64,000 nt of DNA from an uncultured Lentisphaerota bacterium (GTDB taxonomy: Bacteria; Verrucomicrobiota; Kiritimatiellia; CAIQIC01): the NCBI GenBank assembly GCA_903889245.1, contig CAISWQ010000056.1, forward strand, positions 62,001 through 126,000, read 5' to 3'. The notes below the pieces were generated by a model. The model was given only the letters and a program-made list of their open reading frames with translations. It made no database searches and was not told the DNA's origin. This document shows, in pieces, positions 34,848 through 43,159 of this stretch. Position 1 is the stretch's first letter, and each line of letters begins with the position of its first letter. A program made the position numbers and the translations under genes.

Positions 34848-37796
34848 TCAGCGCGTCACGAGCAGGCGGACACCGAACGGCTCCAGCGCGAGCTCGAGCG
34901 AGGCCGGCATGACGTCGGCGCGTTTTTCCTCGGTGCGGTTGGCGCGATGGAGGACGAAGCTCCGCGCGCGCGGCAGCGTCACGATGGCCGGCTGCGGCTG
35001 CGGCGTCGTGTTGATGAGCACGGTGCCGAGCGAGCCATCGGCGGCGGCGAAGCTGCCGGCGATGACGCACGGCAGTTGCACGGTCGCCTTCACCAGCTTC
35101 GGCCCGCCGGGCTTCTGCACCTGGCCCTTGGCGTCCTGCCGCCAGTACCAGGCCTCGTGTGTGGCGCAGGTGAGGGCGGGCGGACGGCGCGTCTCGCCGA
35201 GCAGCAGATATTCGGGGAAGTGCGCGTAGGGTTGGCAGAACGCGAAGTAGGCCTGCGTCACCTGCGTTTTCCACGCGTCGCGGCCCGGCTCCAGCGGCAC
35301 GTCCTGCATGAACGGGCCGGGGATCAGGCCGCGCGCGAGGTTGTTCGCCAGCGCGTGGCAGCGCAGTTCCGCCGAGCCGCGCGTGCCGAGTGGACCCTGG
35401 CCCTGCACGCAGGCCGCGCCGATGGCCGTGACATACTCGTGATAGAGATAGGAAAAAAGCCCGACGCCGCGCGCGCCGGCCGCGCCGTGATCCACCTCGC
35501 CAAACTGCCGGCTCCAGTAGGTGGCCATGACGGGGATCGTCACCTCGCTGCAATTTTCCGCCAGCAGACCCAGCTCCGGCTGGAGCGGTTTGCCCTGCCG
35601 CAAAATTTCCCGGCACAGGTCGCGGAAGTCGGTCCACATCCAGTGGCCGTAGCCGGGCGGATGGCCGTGGTCCGGGTTGTAGCAGGGTTGCTGCTGACCG
35701 CCGCCGATTTCCTGGTCGAAGCTGACCAGTGGTGTGCCGAGCCGCGCCACGTCGAGGAAAATCTTCAGCATCGTCGCGCGCGCCTCGGCGCTGCCGTGGC
35801 AGAGTTTGGCCGAGAGTCCGCGCCACGCGGCGTGTGCGTCGGTCTTGTCAAAGAAGTCGGCCAGGAACGGCGTGCCGTCGGCGTTACGGATCACCAGCGC
35901 CTGGCGGTGCTCGAAGTCGGCGGTGTCGTCGAACGCCGGCCCGCCGTTGGTCGCCTTACGCTTGGTGACCCACCAGAAGCCGGAGGTCAGCATGGCCACG
36001 CGGTCGTTCTGCTTCCGCAACTCAACCGCGGCCTGCGTCCACGCCTCCGACGAGGGCACCGCCGGCAGATAATGGATACCCGCCCACGTGCCGCGATTTT
36101 CCCAGCCGTAGGGCACGAAGACCATGTGCGCCAGGCCGGTGCGTTCGCGATATGCGCGCAATAGCGGCGGCAACTTTTCGAGGTTCGTGCCCAGCAGGCC
36201 GTTGTAGCCCTTCTGGTTCTGGATGCCGGCGATGAGCACGCCCGTGCCAGCTTTCAGGAACTGCGGGATGTCCGCGCGCCCGGCCAGCTTCTTGGCGCAC
36301 CACGGCTGGTCCTTGGCCCATCGCTTATACAGGTCCGCCGCGTCGCGCCAGTCGCCGGCGAACGTGCCGAGCACGACGTCGTAGGGCGGCGCCGCGTCGC
36401 GGCCCGCGATCTCCGGCAGCAGATGCGTCAGCGGAATTTCCACGAACTTGCCGGCCGCCGAGTTCACGCCCAGCCGCTTGCAGTGGCCATCTGGATCGAG
36501 CGCGGCCAGATAAAGCCCGGCGGCCGCATCATAGAGCGCCGCGAACTGCGTGCACGCGCCTTCTGGATACATCGCCTCCCGCATCTGGCTGCGCGTGCCC
36601 GGCGCCTCGATGACCGCGCCATCGGTATGCGATAGCGGCAGCAGCAGCCGGTCGTCGCCCGCGTCCTTGCCAAGCGCCGCCGGCGTGGCGAAGCGCGGAA
36701 ACCCGATGCGCGCAACCGCCTGTTCCGACGGATTGCGCACACTGATCCGCAACCGCACAAAACCATCCGCGTCCGCCGCGGCTGTGACCTGCGCCGTCAG
36801 TGGCAGCGCAACGTGGTCGCGGAAGTTCAACTCCAGCCGGCCCGCCCCCACCTTCGTGATGCTGATGCTGCGGAATTCATCGGCCTCGACGGTGCCGGCG
36901 TCGTGGCCGGCGGGTTTCGTCAGCGTAATGCTGAACAACGGCAATGGCTCTCCCGCGGCGACGAAATCCTGCCCCGATGCGCGCTGGACAATATGCGTCA
37001 GCGCGCCCGAGCGCTTGTCGAACGCGACCGCCATGCGCGGCGTGGCCAGCCCGATTTCGGCCGCGGTCTCGAACACGCCGTCGTGCACCGCGAGCTTGGC
37101 GGCGTCCAGCGCTGGCCGCTTCGCGGCACTATCCTTCTGCGCCTGAAATGCGGCAAACTCTGTGGCGGTAAGGGGCTGGAAGGTGACGTCATCGAACAAC
37201 ACGCGCGCCTGCGAGGGCGTACGCGGCGAGGTCCAGACGCCGAGCGCGAACGCGCCGCGCTCCAGCCCTTCGGCCTCGCCCTCCATCTGCCAGCCCGGTT
37301 CTGGTGCGCCGTCGGGCCAGACTTTGCCGAGCAGGCGGTTCTGGCAGCAGGCGAACTTGGCGCGCACCCACGTGGTCAAATTTTTCAGCCGCGGACCGGG
37401 GAAGTTTTTACCGGGCGTGCTCTGCCCGTAGTAACAGAGCAGGCCGGTCCCGGCGTTGCGTGCCGTGAGCGCGCGGAAGCTGCCGCCGCCGTGGCGGCCG
37501 TAGAGATAGATGACCGGCGCCTCGCCCGCGGTCGCCACGATTTTGAAACGAGCCGACGCGACGAAGTCCGGCGTCGCCTCGCTGCCGACCAGTGTCACCA
37601 CCGTGTGATGCGGTTTCGTTGCGAAGATTTCCAGGGCCTGATTGGTCGCGTGCCCCGGTTCGGCCACGACGCGGCTACCGCCGCCCGGCGCACGCCAGCC
37701 CGCCGTGTCCCGTTCGAAATTCCATGACTGGGGCGCGGCCCGGAGTGGCCCTGGTAAACATAGGGCTGCGCAAGCGATCATCCTGGTCCAGTTCAT
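34848..37796 (-). CDS. Secreted DUF6259-like putative glycoside hydrolase
   Basis: 982 residues with a signal peptide (MIACAALCLPGPLRA). Residues ~25-210 form a lectin-like sandwich (WNFERDTAGWRAPGG, FVASARFKIVATAGEAPVIYLYG). Residues ~240-480 are a second beta domain. The C-terminal half is a TIM barrel with ADLYKRWAKDQPW, HMVFVPYGWENRGTWAGIHYLP, MLTSGFWWVTK, LVSFDQEIGGGQQQPCYNPDHGHPPGYG and GLLAENCSEVTIP. Asp and Glu in SFDQEIGG or LLAENCSE could be catalytic. It resembles DUF6259 proteins related to clan GH-D. The substrate is unknown. GGAG lies 8 nt before the ATG. Confidence 0.75.
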   Translation of the reverse strand: MNWTRMIACAALCLPGPLRAAPQSWNFERDTAGWRAPGGGSRVVAEPGHATNQALEIFATKPHHTVVTLVGSEATPDFVASARFKIVATAGEAPVIYLYGRHGGGSFRALTARNAGTGLLCYYGQSTPGKNFPGPRLKNLTTWVRAKFACCQNRLLGKVWPDGAPEPGWQMEGEAEGLERGAFALGVWTSPRTPSQARVLFDDVTFQPLTATEFAAFQAQKDSAAKRPALDAAKLAVHDGVFETAAEIGLATPRMAVAFDKRSGALTHIVQRASGQDFVAAGEPLPLFSITLTKPAGHDAGTVEADEFRSISITKVGAGRLELNFRDHVALPLTAQVTAAADADGFVRLRISVRNPSEQAVARIGFPRFATPAALGKDAGDDRLLLPLSHTDGAVIEAPGTRSQMREAMYPEGACTQFAALYDAAAGLYLAALDPDGHCKRLGVNSAAGKFVEIPLTHLLPEIAGRDAAPPYDVVLGTFAGDWRDAADLYKRWAKDQPWCAKKLAGRADIPQFLKAGTGVLIAGIQNQKGYNGLLGTNLEKLPPLLRAYRERTGLAHMVFVPYGWENRGTWAGIHYLPAVPSSEAWTQAAVELRKQNDRVAMLTSGFWWVTKRKATNGGPAFDDTADFEHRQALVIRNADGTPFLADFFDKTDAHAAWRGLSAKLCHGSAEARATMLKIFLDVARLGTPLVSFDQEIGGGQQQPCYNPDHGHPPGYGHWMWTDFRDLCREILRQGKPLQPELGLLAENCSEVTIPVMATYWSRQFGEVDHGAAGARGVGLFSYLYHEYVTAIGAACVQGQGPLGTRGSAELRCHALANNLARGLIPGPFMQDVPLEPGRDAWKTQVTQAYFAFCQPYAHFPEYLLLGETRRPPALTCATHEAWYWRQDAKGQVQKPGGPKLVKATVQLPCVIAGSFAAADGSLGTVLINTTPQPQPAIVTLPRARSFVLHRANRTEEKRADVMPASLELALEPFGVRLLVTR

Positions 37797-37835
37797 CGTT
37801 GGTGCTCCGCCTGTTTTCCGGCTGCCAGCGGCCGC

Positions 37836-37864
37836 AGCATAGTGTCTGTCGTGTGCCTTTCCAA
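37836..37864 (-). promoter_or_regulatory. Possible promoter of the DUF6259-like gene
   Basis: Minus strand TTGGAA (right half of a palindromic unit), 17 bp, TATGCT, 39 nt before the ATG. The -35 would come from the repeat. Confidence 0.4.
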
Positions 37865-38097
37865 GGATTGGAAGATATTCCGCGGTTTTTCCAAGCCGTG
37901 GAAACTCGGCCTTGGCGCGTCACGAGCAGCAAACAGTACTTCGTGCCGTCAGGATTAAAATAATACGCGGTCAAGGACAGACCTGTCACTGTTAGATCTT
38001 GGGATCAGTGCCAATTGGATGGCACGGGTCAACAGTGGGCATGCTTGGGTTCCAGGGTTTGGAAAACACCAGCGCTATTTTTCCAAGGCCAGGAAAA
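37857..38097. repeat. Four degenerate palindromic units filling the gap before leuA
   Basis: Pairs begin at 37857/37887 (30 bp apart) and 38048/38079 (31 bp apart). The 353-bp gap 37797-38149 otherwise holds no gene I can support. A short GTGCCAATTGGATGGCAC hairpin lies near 38007. Confidence 0.85.
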
Positions 38098-38149
38098 GGC
38101 GCGGGGCCAACGCGATTCGCTTTTCAGATTTCAAGTCTCGGTTCCGTGC

Positions 38150-39706
38150 TCACGGCTGGGCCTTGATCTTTTGCTGACCCTGTTCGAAGAGGTAGCGGTT
38201 CAGGCTGTTGATGTAGGCCTTGGCGCTGGCCTCGACGATGTCGGTACTGGCACCTTTGGCGACGACGAGCGTCTTGCCGAAACGCACCGTGAGGCTGACC
38301 TCGCCGACGGCATCCTCGCCCTTGGTCACCGCCTGGAGCGAGTAGTCGAGCAGCGTGCCCGGTTCCTGCGTGATCAGGTCGATCGCCTTGAACATCGCAT
38401 CCACCGGGCCATCGCCGCAGGCCGAGGCCGGCTCGGAAACCACGCCGCTCTTTTTGAGCCGGACCGTCGCGGTCGGCAGCACGGTGCCGGTCGAGACATG
38501 GAGGTAATCCAGCGCGAAAGCCTGCGGACCGGCGAGATCCTCGGTGTGCAGCAGCGCGATGATGTCGTCGTCATAGACGTTCTTCTTCTTGTCGGCCAGC
38601 TCGATGAAACGCGCATAAATTTTTTCCAGCTCCGCGGGTGCGACGGTGTAGCCGAGCTGTTTGAGGCGCGCGATCAGGCCGTGGCGGCCGCTGTGCTTGC
38701 CGAGCACGAGCTCGGAGCCGCTGATGCCGACGTCCTCGGGCACCATGATCTCGTAGGTGCTGCGGTGCGAGAGCATGCCATGCTGGTGGATGCCGCTCTC
38801 GTGCGCGAACGCGTTCGCGCCGACGATCGCCTTGTTGCGCTGCACCACCATGCCGGTCAGCTTGCTCACCATCCGGCTCGCGCGGAAAATCTCGCGCGTG
38901 TTGATATCGGTGGTGACGCCGAACGCGTCGGCGCGGGTACGGATCGCCATCACGGCTTCCTCCAGTGAGCAGTTGCCCGCGCGCTCGCCGAGGCCGTTGA
39001 TCGTACACTCGATGCCGCGCGCGCCGTTCTGCACGGCCGTCAGGCTGTTGGCCACCGCGAGGCCCAGGTCGTTATGGCAGTGGACGTGCAGTGTCACATC
39101 CCTGGCGAACGCCGGGACGCGCGCGCAGAGTTCGGCGATCAGGCGGCCGAACTCGTTGGGCACCGCGTAGCCGACCGTGTCGGGGATGTTCACCGTGGTC
39201 GCGCCCGCCTCGATGACGGCGGTGACGACCTCGGCGAGGAAATCGGGCTCGGTGCGCGAGGCATCCTCGGGGCTGAACTGCACGTCATCCACGAACTGCT
39301 TCGCATGCTTCACGCCGGCGATGGCGAGCTTGATGATCTCGCTCTTCGCCTTCTTCAGCTTGAACTGCCGGTGAATGGCGCTGGTGGCGAGGAAGACGTG
39401 GATGCGGCCGCGCTTGCCGGCGGGCGCGACGGCCTCGGCGCAGCGCTCGATATCCGGGTTGAGGCAGCGCGCCAGCCCGCAAATCCGCGGCTTCTTGATC
39501 TGCCTGGCGATGGCGTGGACCGCCTCGAAGTCGCCGGGCGAGGCGATGGGGAAGCCGGCCTCGATGATGTCCACGTTCAGCCGTTCCAGTTGCCGCGCCA
39601 CCTCGAGCTTTTCCGCCAGCCCCATGCTTGCGCCGGGGCATTGTTCGCCATCGCGCAGCGTCGTATCGAAGATCACCACGCGGTTCTGTGCCTGTTTCGT
39701 TTTCAT
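38150..39706 (-). CDS. leuA: 2-isopropylmalate synthase
   Basis: 518 residues, the normal length of the bacterial two-domain enzyme. The catalytic barrel shows FDTTLRDGEQCPGASM, EAGFPIASPGDFEAV, VNIPDTVGYAVP, LHVHCHNDLGLAVANSLTAV, GARGIECTINGLGERAGN and GIHQHGM. The C-terminal regulatory (LeuA dimer) domain follows (YLHVSTGTVLPTATVRL, ending YINSLNRYLFEQG), implying leucine feedback. It makes 2-isopropylmalate from acetyl-CoA and 2-oxoisovalerate. The start is ATG 39706 with AGGA upstream; ATG 39712 is possible. Expression is predicted to be controlled by the leucine attenuator just upstream. Confidence 0.98.
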   Translation of the reverse strand: MKTKQAQNRVVIFDTTLRDGEQCPGASMGLAEKLEVARQLERLNVDIIEAGFPIASPGDFEAVHAIARQIKKPRICGLARCLNPDIERCAEAVAPAGKRGRIHVFLATSAIHRQFKLKKAKSEIIKLAIAGVKHAKQFVDDVQFSPEDASRTEPDFLAEVVTAVIEAGATTVNIPDTVGYAVPNEFGRLIAELCARVPAFARDVTLHVHCHNDLGLAVANSLTAVQNGARGIECTINGLGERAGNCSLEEAVMAIRTRADAFGVTTDINTREIFRASRMVSKLTGMVVQRNKAIVGANAFAHESGIHQHGMLSHRSTYEIMVPEDVGISGSELVLGKHSGRHGLIARLKQLGYTVAPAELEKIYARFIELADKKKNVYDDDIIALLHTEDLAGPQAFALDYLHVSTGTVLPTATVRLKKSGVVSEPASACGDGPVDAMFKAIDLITQEPGTLLDYSLQAVTKGEDAVGEVSLTVRFGKTLVVAKGASTDIVEASAKAYINSLNRYLFEQGQQKIKAQP

Positions 39707-39776
39707 GTCCATCCTGCTTTCGTTGCGCCGGTTTTCCGCAGCGCTCTTATCACGTTTGAAGTTGCCTTGACCAAAC

Positions 39777-39802
39777 AAAAAACCCACCGAACTGTGGTGG
39801 GT
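39777..39802 (-). terminator. Attenuator terminator in the leuA leader
   Basis: Minus strand: ACCCACC, loop ACAGTTC, GGTGGGT, then TTTTT. A copy of GGTGGG inside the leader peptide gene (39855-39860) can pair with the CCCACC arm instead, forming an antiterminator. Confidence 0.85.
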
Positions 39803-39835
39803 GATTTGGAGCCGCGCAATTTCGGAGCTGTTCGT

Positions 39836-39937
39836 TTAGGTGCGAACCTCTCCGCCCACCGCGGCGCGACGCAACAACAACAGGCGGCCCTCTGCGGGCG
39901 CCCGCTGCTCAACCGCGATGGTGACGAACGCTTTCAT
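39836..39937 (-). CDS. leuL: Leucine leader peptide (leuA attenuator)
   Basis: A 33-residue reading frame (ATG at 39937, TAA at 39836) whose residues 19-22 are Leu-Leu-Leu-Leu, coded CTG TTG TTG TTG. It starts MKAFVTIAVE and ends GGEVRT. It lies between a consensus promoter and a Rho-independent terminator, 130 bp before leuA. Stalling of the ribosome at the four Leu codons when leucyl-tRNA is scarce would leave GGTGGG, downstream of the Leu codons, free to capture the terminator arm. GCCGCC at the Leu codons could pair with GGGCGG when the ribosome has passed. The ATG is 9 nt from the -10 box, so the message is nearly leaderless. Family knowledge: this is the classic layout of enteric leuL, but the sequence is unrelated. 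Confidence 0.85.
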   Translation of the reverse strand: MKAFVTIAVEQRAPAEGRLLLLRRAAVGGEVRT

Positions 39938-39946
39938 GCGCGGCGG

Positions 39947-39974
39947 AGGATAGCGTACCACCGCGGAATGTCAA
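39947..39974 (-). promoter_or_regulatory. Promoter of the leu leader and leuA
   Basis: Minus strand TTGACA (perfect -35), 16 bp, TATCCT, 9 nt to the leader peptide ATG. This is the best sigma-70-type match in the window. Confidence 0.85.
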
Positions 39975-40124
39975 CCACGGGGCGACCGGCCTTCCCAAGG
40001 CCGCCCGGAAATTGGCCTGCCGCAGGTGTCCCCGCTTGCCGGTCTGTTGGCTGGCAGGAAAAAACTGGCGGGTTGCAGCCGGCGGGTCTATCGTGGTCAC
40101 GGTTTTTGGAAGCCGGGCCTACAT

Positions 40125-40868
40125 ATGAAGCATACAAAGGCGTTGCTCGCGGTGATCTTGATGGCGATGAGTGCCATCGCGGTTGTCATGCTGCTGCACA
40201 ACGACAAGCAGAAACGCACCAAGGCACGGATCACGAAGCCGCCTGTCGCGAAGGTGGTGCCGGTGACCAAACAGACGCGGCCGGTCGCAAAGGCCGAGCC
40301 TGTGCGCCGTCCGCCGCCTGACGAGGCACGCCAGGCCAGAAAATCGCCGCCGGACAAGCACAAGGAATCTGCCACGAGGCAGGTCGCGATGGTCATGCCG
40401 CCGGTCGAGGGTACCGATAAACACGTGCCGCTGCACGTCGCGCGCGAGGCGCTCAAAATGATCGGCACCGATCCGGTGGCCGAGCAGATCTGGATGGACG
40501 CGATCAACAACCCGGCGTTGCCGCCCGCCGACCGGAAAAATCTGATCGAGGATTTGAACGAGGCCGGCTTCGCCGACCCGAAGAATCCCACCGAGGCCGA
40601 GCTGCCCCTGATCCAGCATCGTATCGCGTTGATCGAGCGGGTGGCGCAGACCGCGATGGATGGCGTGAACGCCGCCGCGTTCGCCGAGGCCTACAAGGAT
40701 CTCAAGAATATGGCTGCCCGCCTCACGCAACCGCCGCAGCCCCAACCGGAACAGCCGGCGATGCAACAGCCGGCCCAGCCGGAACAGCCGCCACCGCCGC
40801 CCGAGCAGCCGCAACCGGACCAACCACAGCCGCAACCAGAACAGCCCGCGCCGCCGCCGCAGCAGTGA
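40125..40868 (+). CDS. Membrane-anchored protein with Pro/Gln-rich tail
   Basis: 247 residues. A single N-terminal membrane helix (ALLAVILMAMSAIAVVMLL) is followed by a basic Lys/Arg/Pro-rich stretch (~27-90). A helical domain (~95-205, HVAREALKMIGTDPVAEQIW, PADRKNLIEDLNEAGFAD, LIQHRIALIERVAQTAMD) follows, then a tail of PQPQPEQP/PPPPEQ repeats. The topology suggests a periplasmic domain on an inner-membrane anchor. No family is recognised. The ATG at 40125 was chosen for the membrane helix; a longer frame from 40026 has no support. The stop codon falls inside a 37-bp direct repeat. Confidence 0.75.
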   Translation: MKHTKALLAVILMAMSAIAVVMLLHNDKQKRTKARITKPPVAKVVPVTKQTRPVAKAEPVRRPPPDEARQARKSPPDKHKESATRQVAMVMPPVEGTDKHVPLHVAREALKMIGTDPVAEQIWMDAINNPALPPADRKNLIEDLNEAGFADPKNPTEAELPLIQHRIALIERVAQTAMDGVNAAAFAEAYKDLKNMAARLTQPPQPQPEQPAMQQPAQPEQPPPPPEQPQPDQPQPQPEQPAPPPQQ

Positions 40869-40892
40869 GGGACGAGTGTCGAGTGACGAGGG
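40856..40892. repeat. 37-bp direct repeat, left copy (flanks the methyltransferase module)
   Basis: Identical to 42958-42994. It begins GCCGCAGCAGTGAGGG and continues with GACGAGTGTCGAGTGACGAG. The stop codon of the upstream gene lies in it. Confidence 0.9.
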
Positions 40893-40978
40893 TCGAGTGG
40901 CGGGGGTCGAGGGAAAGTTTTCACTGCCAAGACGCCAAGGAGGCCAAGAAGCATGGGAGAGAATTCTGTTGCGGCGAG

Positions 40979-42547
40979 TTACTTTGTTTTGCGCCGCACC
41001 ACACGCTGGTTGGATGGCTTGGCGCGGTACTCGCCTTTGCCCTCAAACACGAAGAGCGGTTGCCCATTCTCGAAACCGGCTGCGGTCGTCAGATAGCGGC
41101 GCGCATCGGCGTCGCGGTGGAGGCGCGCGGCCAGCCGCTTGAGGTCAATGCGGTTGAGGATGTCTATGTTGATGGGGCGTTTGGCGTCGAAGAAAATCAA
41201 CGAGCGCAGAAAGCGCTGGCAGAGGTCGGAATTCAACAGTTCACACACAAACTGCGCCTCGGCTTCCGTGGCGCAGGGGACGAAATAACAGGTGTCGTCG
41301 AGCACGGTGGTCTTGCCTTGGTGCGGGCCGACCACCGAGAAGCGGCAATGCTTATATAGGCCGGACACGGCCACTTTCCACGGCGCAAACGTATAAGCGC
41401 CGACGCCGAAGACGGAGAAGCGCGGGCGTTTCGTATAGATGATGCTCCGGCGCTGATCGAGTGCGGTAGAGTGAGCGGTGAGGTAATGCCAGGTCTGGGG
41501 CGCCACCTGCTGGATCGGGGCCGTGGCATCGGAAGGCTTCTGTTGCGTGACGAGCACATAGCGCGCGGGTAGCAGCCGCTGGTTCGCGAGATCCGAGGAT
41601 TTCAGCAGCGGATAGAGGAAGGTCGGCTCCAACTGGCAGATCTCACGTTGCCCGTTGATGAAGTGGCCGTTCTCCCACCGGAATTCCATGACACCGGCGG
41701 CGTCATGTTTCACGCCCGAGCGCCAAGTATAATAGGAGAGGCCGTCGAGATCGCGCAGGCGCTCGTACTCGACCACATCGGCGACCAACTCCTTGCCCAC
41801 CAGTCCGAGTGTGGAAAGCTTGTCCTCGAAAGAAAGCTTTGGAAAAACATCCGCCGTGGTGGAGGCGGCTTCCGCCGGGCCGGTGTGCAGGATCAACAGG
41901 CACGCATCCACTGCGGTGCCGAACGATTGCTGCGCGTCAATCAGGTGCAGCGAACAGCGGCCGACCTGCCAGCCGTTAAGCCAGGCATGACGCAAGGTCT
42001 TGCGCGCGGTGGCCGTCTTGCACAACATCGCCACGCAGCCCTCGCGCCACTGCAAGCGCTCGACGAGATGCATCAGCATCCACTCCGAGATGTCGAAGTT
42101 CGCCTTGCCGGTCTTCGCCGCAAAACCGTTGTGCCCCTGGAAATTCGTTTTAGCCGGCAGATTGCTGCCGCCCAGCGCACTCACGGCCGAGTTCGTCACC
42201 CAAGGCGGATTGCCCAGCACCAGAACCTGGCCGGGCAAGGCGGCGATGAATTCCGTCCAGTCGGTCTGGAAAAAATCCCGGCATTCAAGCTGCGGTTGCC
42301 GCCCGCCCAGTTGCCGCGCGTGGCCGGCAGCCTCACGCACATGGTCGGCGTTGACATCGCAGCCGCAGATTTTTTTTGCGCGGCGGAAGGTTTCCATGGC
42401 GGCGATGACGAAGCTGCCGCGCCCGCACGTCGGCTCGATGATCGCATCCGGCTTTGCGCCGCTGGCGCGCAGCAGGGCCGCGATGTCCCGCGCGAGCGGG
42501 AGCGGTGTCTGAAAATCGCCGAATTCGATTTTTCGGATGGCGCTCAT
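40979..42547 (-). CDS. DNA adenine methyltransferase (NPPW type)
   Basis: 522 residues. Motif I (S-adenosylmethionine binding) is IIEPTCGRGSFV (~37-48) and the catalytic motif IV is LGNPPW (~112-116), as in N6-adenine (or N4-cytosine) methyltransferases. FQTPLPLARDIAALL at the N terminus is the usual motif X. The C-terminal half is probably a target-recognition domain, with FDAKRPINIDILNRIDLKRLA near the end as in type II enzymes. The start is ATG 42547, overlapping by one base (TGATG) the stop of a broken gene upstream. The recognition sequence cannot be deduced. Open frame continuing to 42745 is a shadow of that broken gene. Confidence 0.88.
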   Translation of the reverse strand: MSAIRKIEFGDFQTPLPLARDIAALLRASGAKPDAIIEPTCGRGSFVIAAMETFRRAKKICGCDVNADHVREAAGHARQLGGRQPQLECRDFFQTDWTEFIAALPGQVLVLGNPPWVTNSAVSALGGSNLPAKTNFQGHNGFAAKTGKANFDISEWMLMHLVERLQWREGCVAMLCKTATARKTLRHAWLNGWQVGRCSLHLIDAQQSFGTAVDACLLILHTGPAEAASTTADVFPKLSFEDKLSTLGLVGKELVADVVEYERLRDLDGLSYYTWRSGVKHDAAGVMEFRWENGHFINGQREICQLEPTFLYPLLKSSDLANQRLLPARYVLVTQQKPSDATAPIQQVAPQTWHYLTAHSTALDQRRSIIYTKRPRFSVFGVGAYTFAPWKVAVSGLYKHCRFSVVGPHQGKTTVLDDTCYFVPCATEAEAQFVCELLNSDLCQRFLRSLIFFDAKRPINIDILNRIDLKRLAARLHRDADARRYLTTAAGFENGQPLFVFEGKGEYRAKPSNQRVVRRKTK

Positions 42548-42845
42548 CAAACAATCCGGCGGACGCCGGCCACCTGGCCGGCCCGTTCGATCACGCGGCC
42601 ATATTGCAACCGCCACTGGAGGGCGTTCGAGATCGTCAGATAACCCACAGTGGGTCTCTTCTGGAGCAAAGCTTCGGCGAGTTGACGGGCCTGAATCTCG
42701 TCGAGAGGCAGGCAGCGTTCCGATAGGTGCCGACGGCCTTGCCATCGGTCACGCCAAACAGGCTGCGCTCGCGGTGGTGCGTTTCGCCTGCGGCAAACGC
42801 CTTGGCCGCCTGAACCAGTTCCGTAACGGTGAGTTTCGGTTTCAT
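42547..42845 (-). pseudogene. Relic of a gene paired with the methyltransferase, probably a restriction endonuclease
   Basis: A frame opens at ATG 42845 (MKPKLTVTELVQAAKAF, then SLFGVTDGKAVGTY) and then runs into unrelated sequence. A second frame picks up at once with ERCLPLDEIQARQLAEAL and NALQWRLQYGRVIERAGQVAGV and stops exactly at the methyltransferase start. Read together they look like the two ends of one protein joined with a frameshift and probably an internal deletion. FGVTDGKAVGTY and ISNALQWRLQYGRVI recall type II restriction enzymes (ScaI-like), from memory only. About 100 residues remain. If correct, the methyltransferase is an orphan left after loss of the nuclease. Confidence 0.55.
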
Positions 42846-42957
42846 TGCATCTTCCCCGCCGCACCTTTTGCTGTGCCGGTGCATACGATGTTCCCTCCTT
42901 CTGCGCAAGGGAAATTGCTGGCGGCCATGCGCTGGTTCATGTTTGGAGTACTGTGTA

Positions 42958-42994
42958 GCCGCAGCAGTGAGGGACGAGTGTCGAGTGACGAGGG
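42958..42994. repeat. 37-bp direct repeat, right copy
   Basis: Identical to 40856-40892. The two copies bracket the methyltransferase and the broken upstream gene. Confidence 0.9.
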
Positions 42995-43010
42995 GCGGGG
43001 GGTGGATTGC

Positions 43011-43126
43011 TGGCGAACATCGAACGCCGAACATCCAACATCGAACATCGAAGATGGGTGCTGAATTTCTGGCGGTGAGAGACGCCGTCCGCCATCTACC
43101 ATTAACCATCTGCCATCAACCATCTC
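43011..43126. repeat. Degenerate short tandem words in an intergenic gap
   Basis: The gap 42846-43159 holds no gene. It carries variants of (C)GAACATC repeated about five times (43013-43053) and variants of ACCATC/ACCATT about five times (43093-43125). The CCATC words recur as GATGG on the other strand near 46129. Confidence 0.7.
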
Positions 43127-43159
43127 TTCTTCCATCCCGCCGCCTGCATCTCGTATCGC

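Noticed and set aside
37675-37989. Minus-strand frame of 104 codons before the DUF6259-like gene
   Set aside because: It runs through two palindromic repeats and overlaps the start of the real gene. Its end LLVTR resembles the end of that gene and may be a short duplicated remnant, but this is too little to call.
39841-39870. Possible tRNA T-loop (GGTTCGCA on the minus strand)
   Set aside because: No cloverleaf can be built around it; the sequence is the end of the leucine leader peptide.
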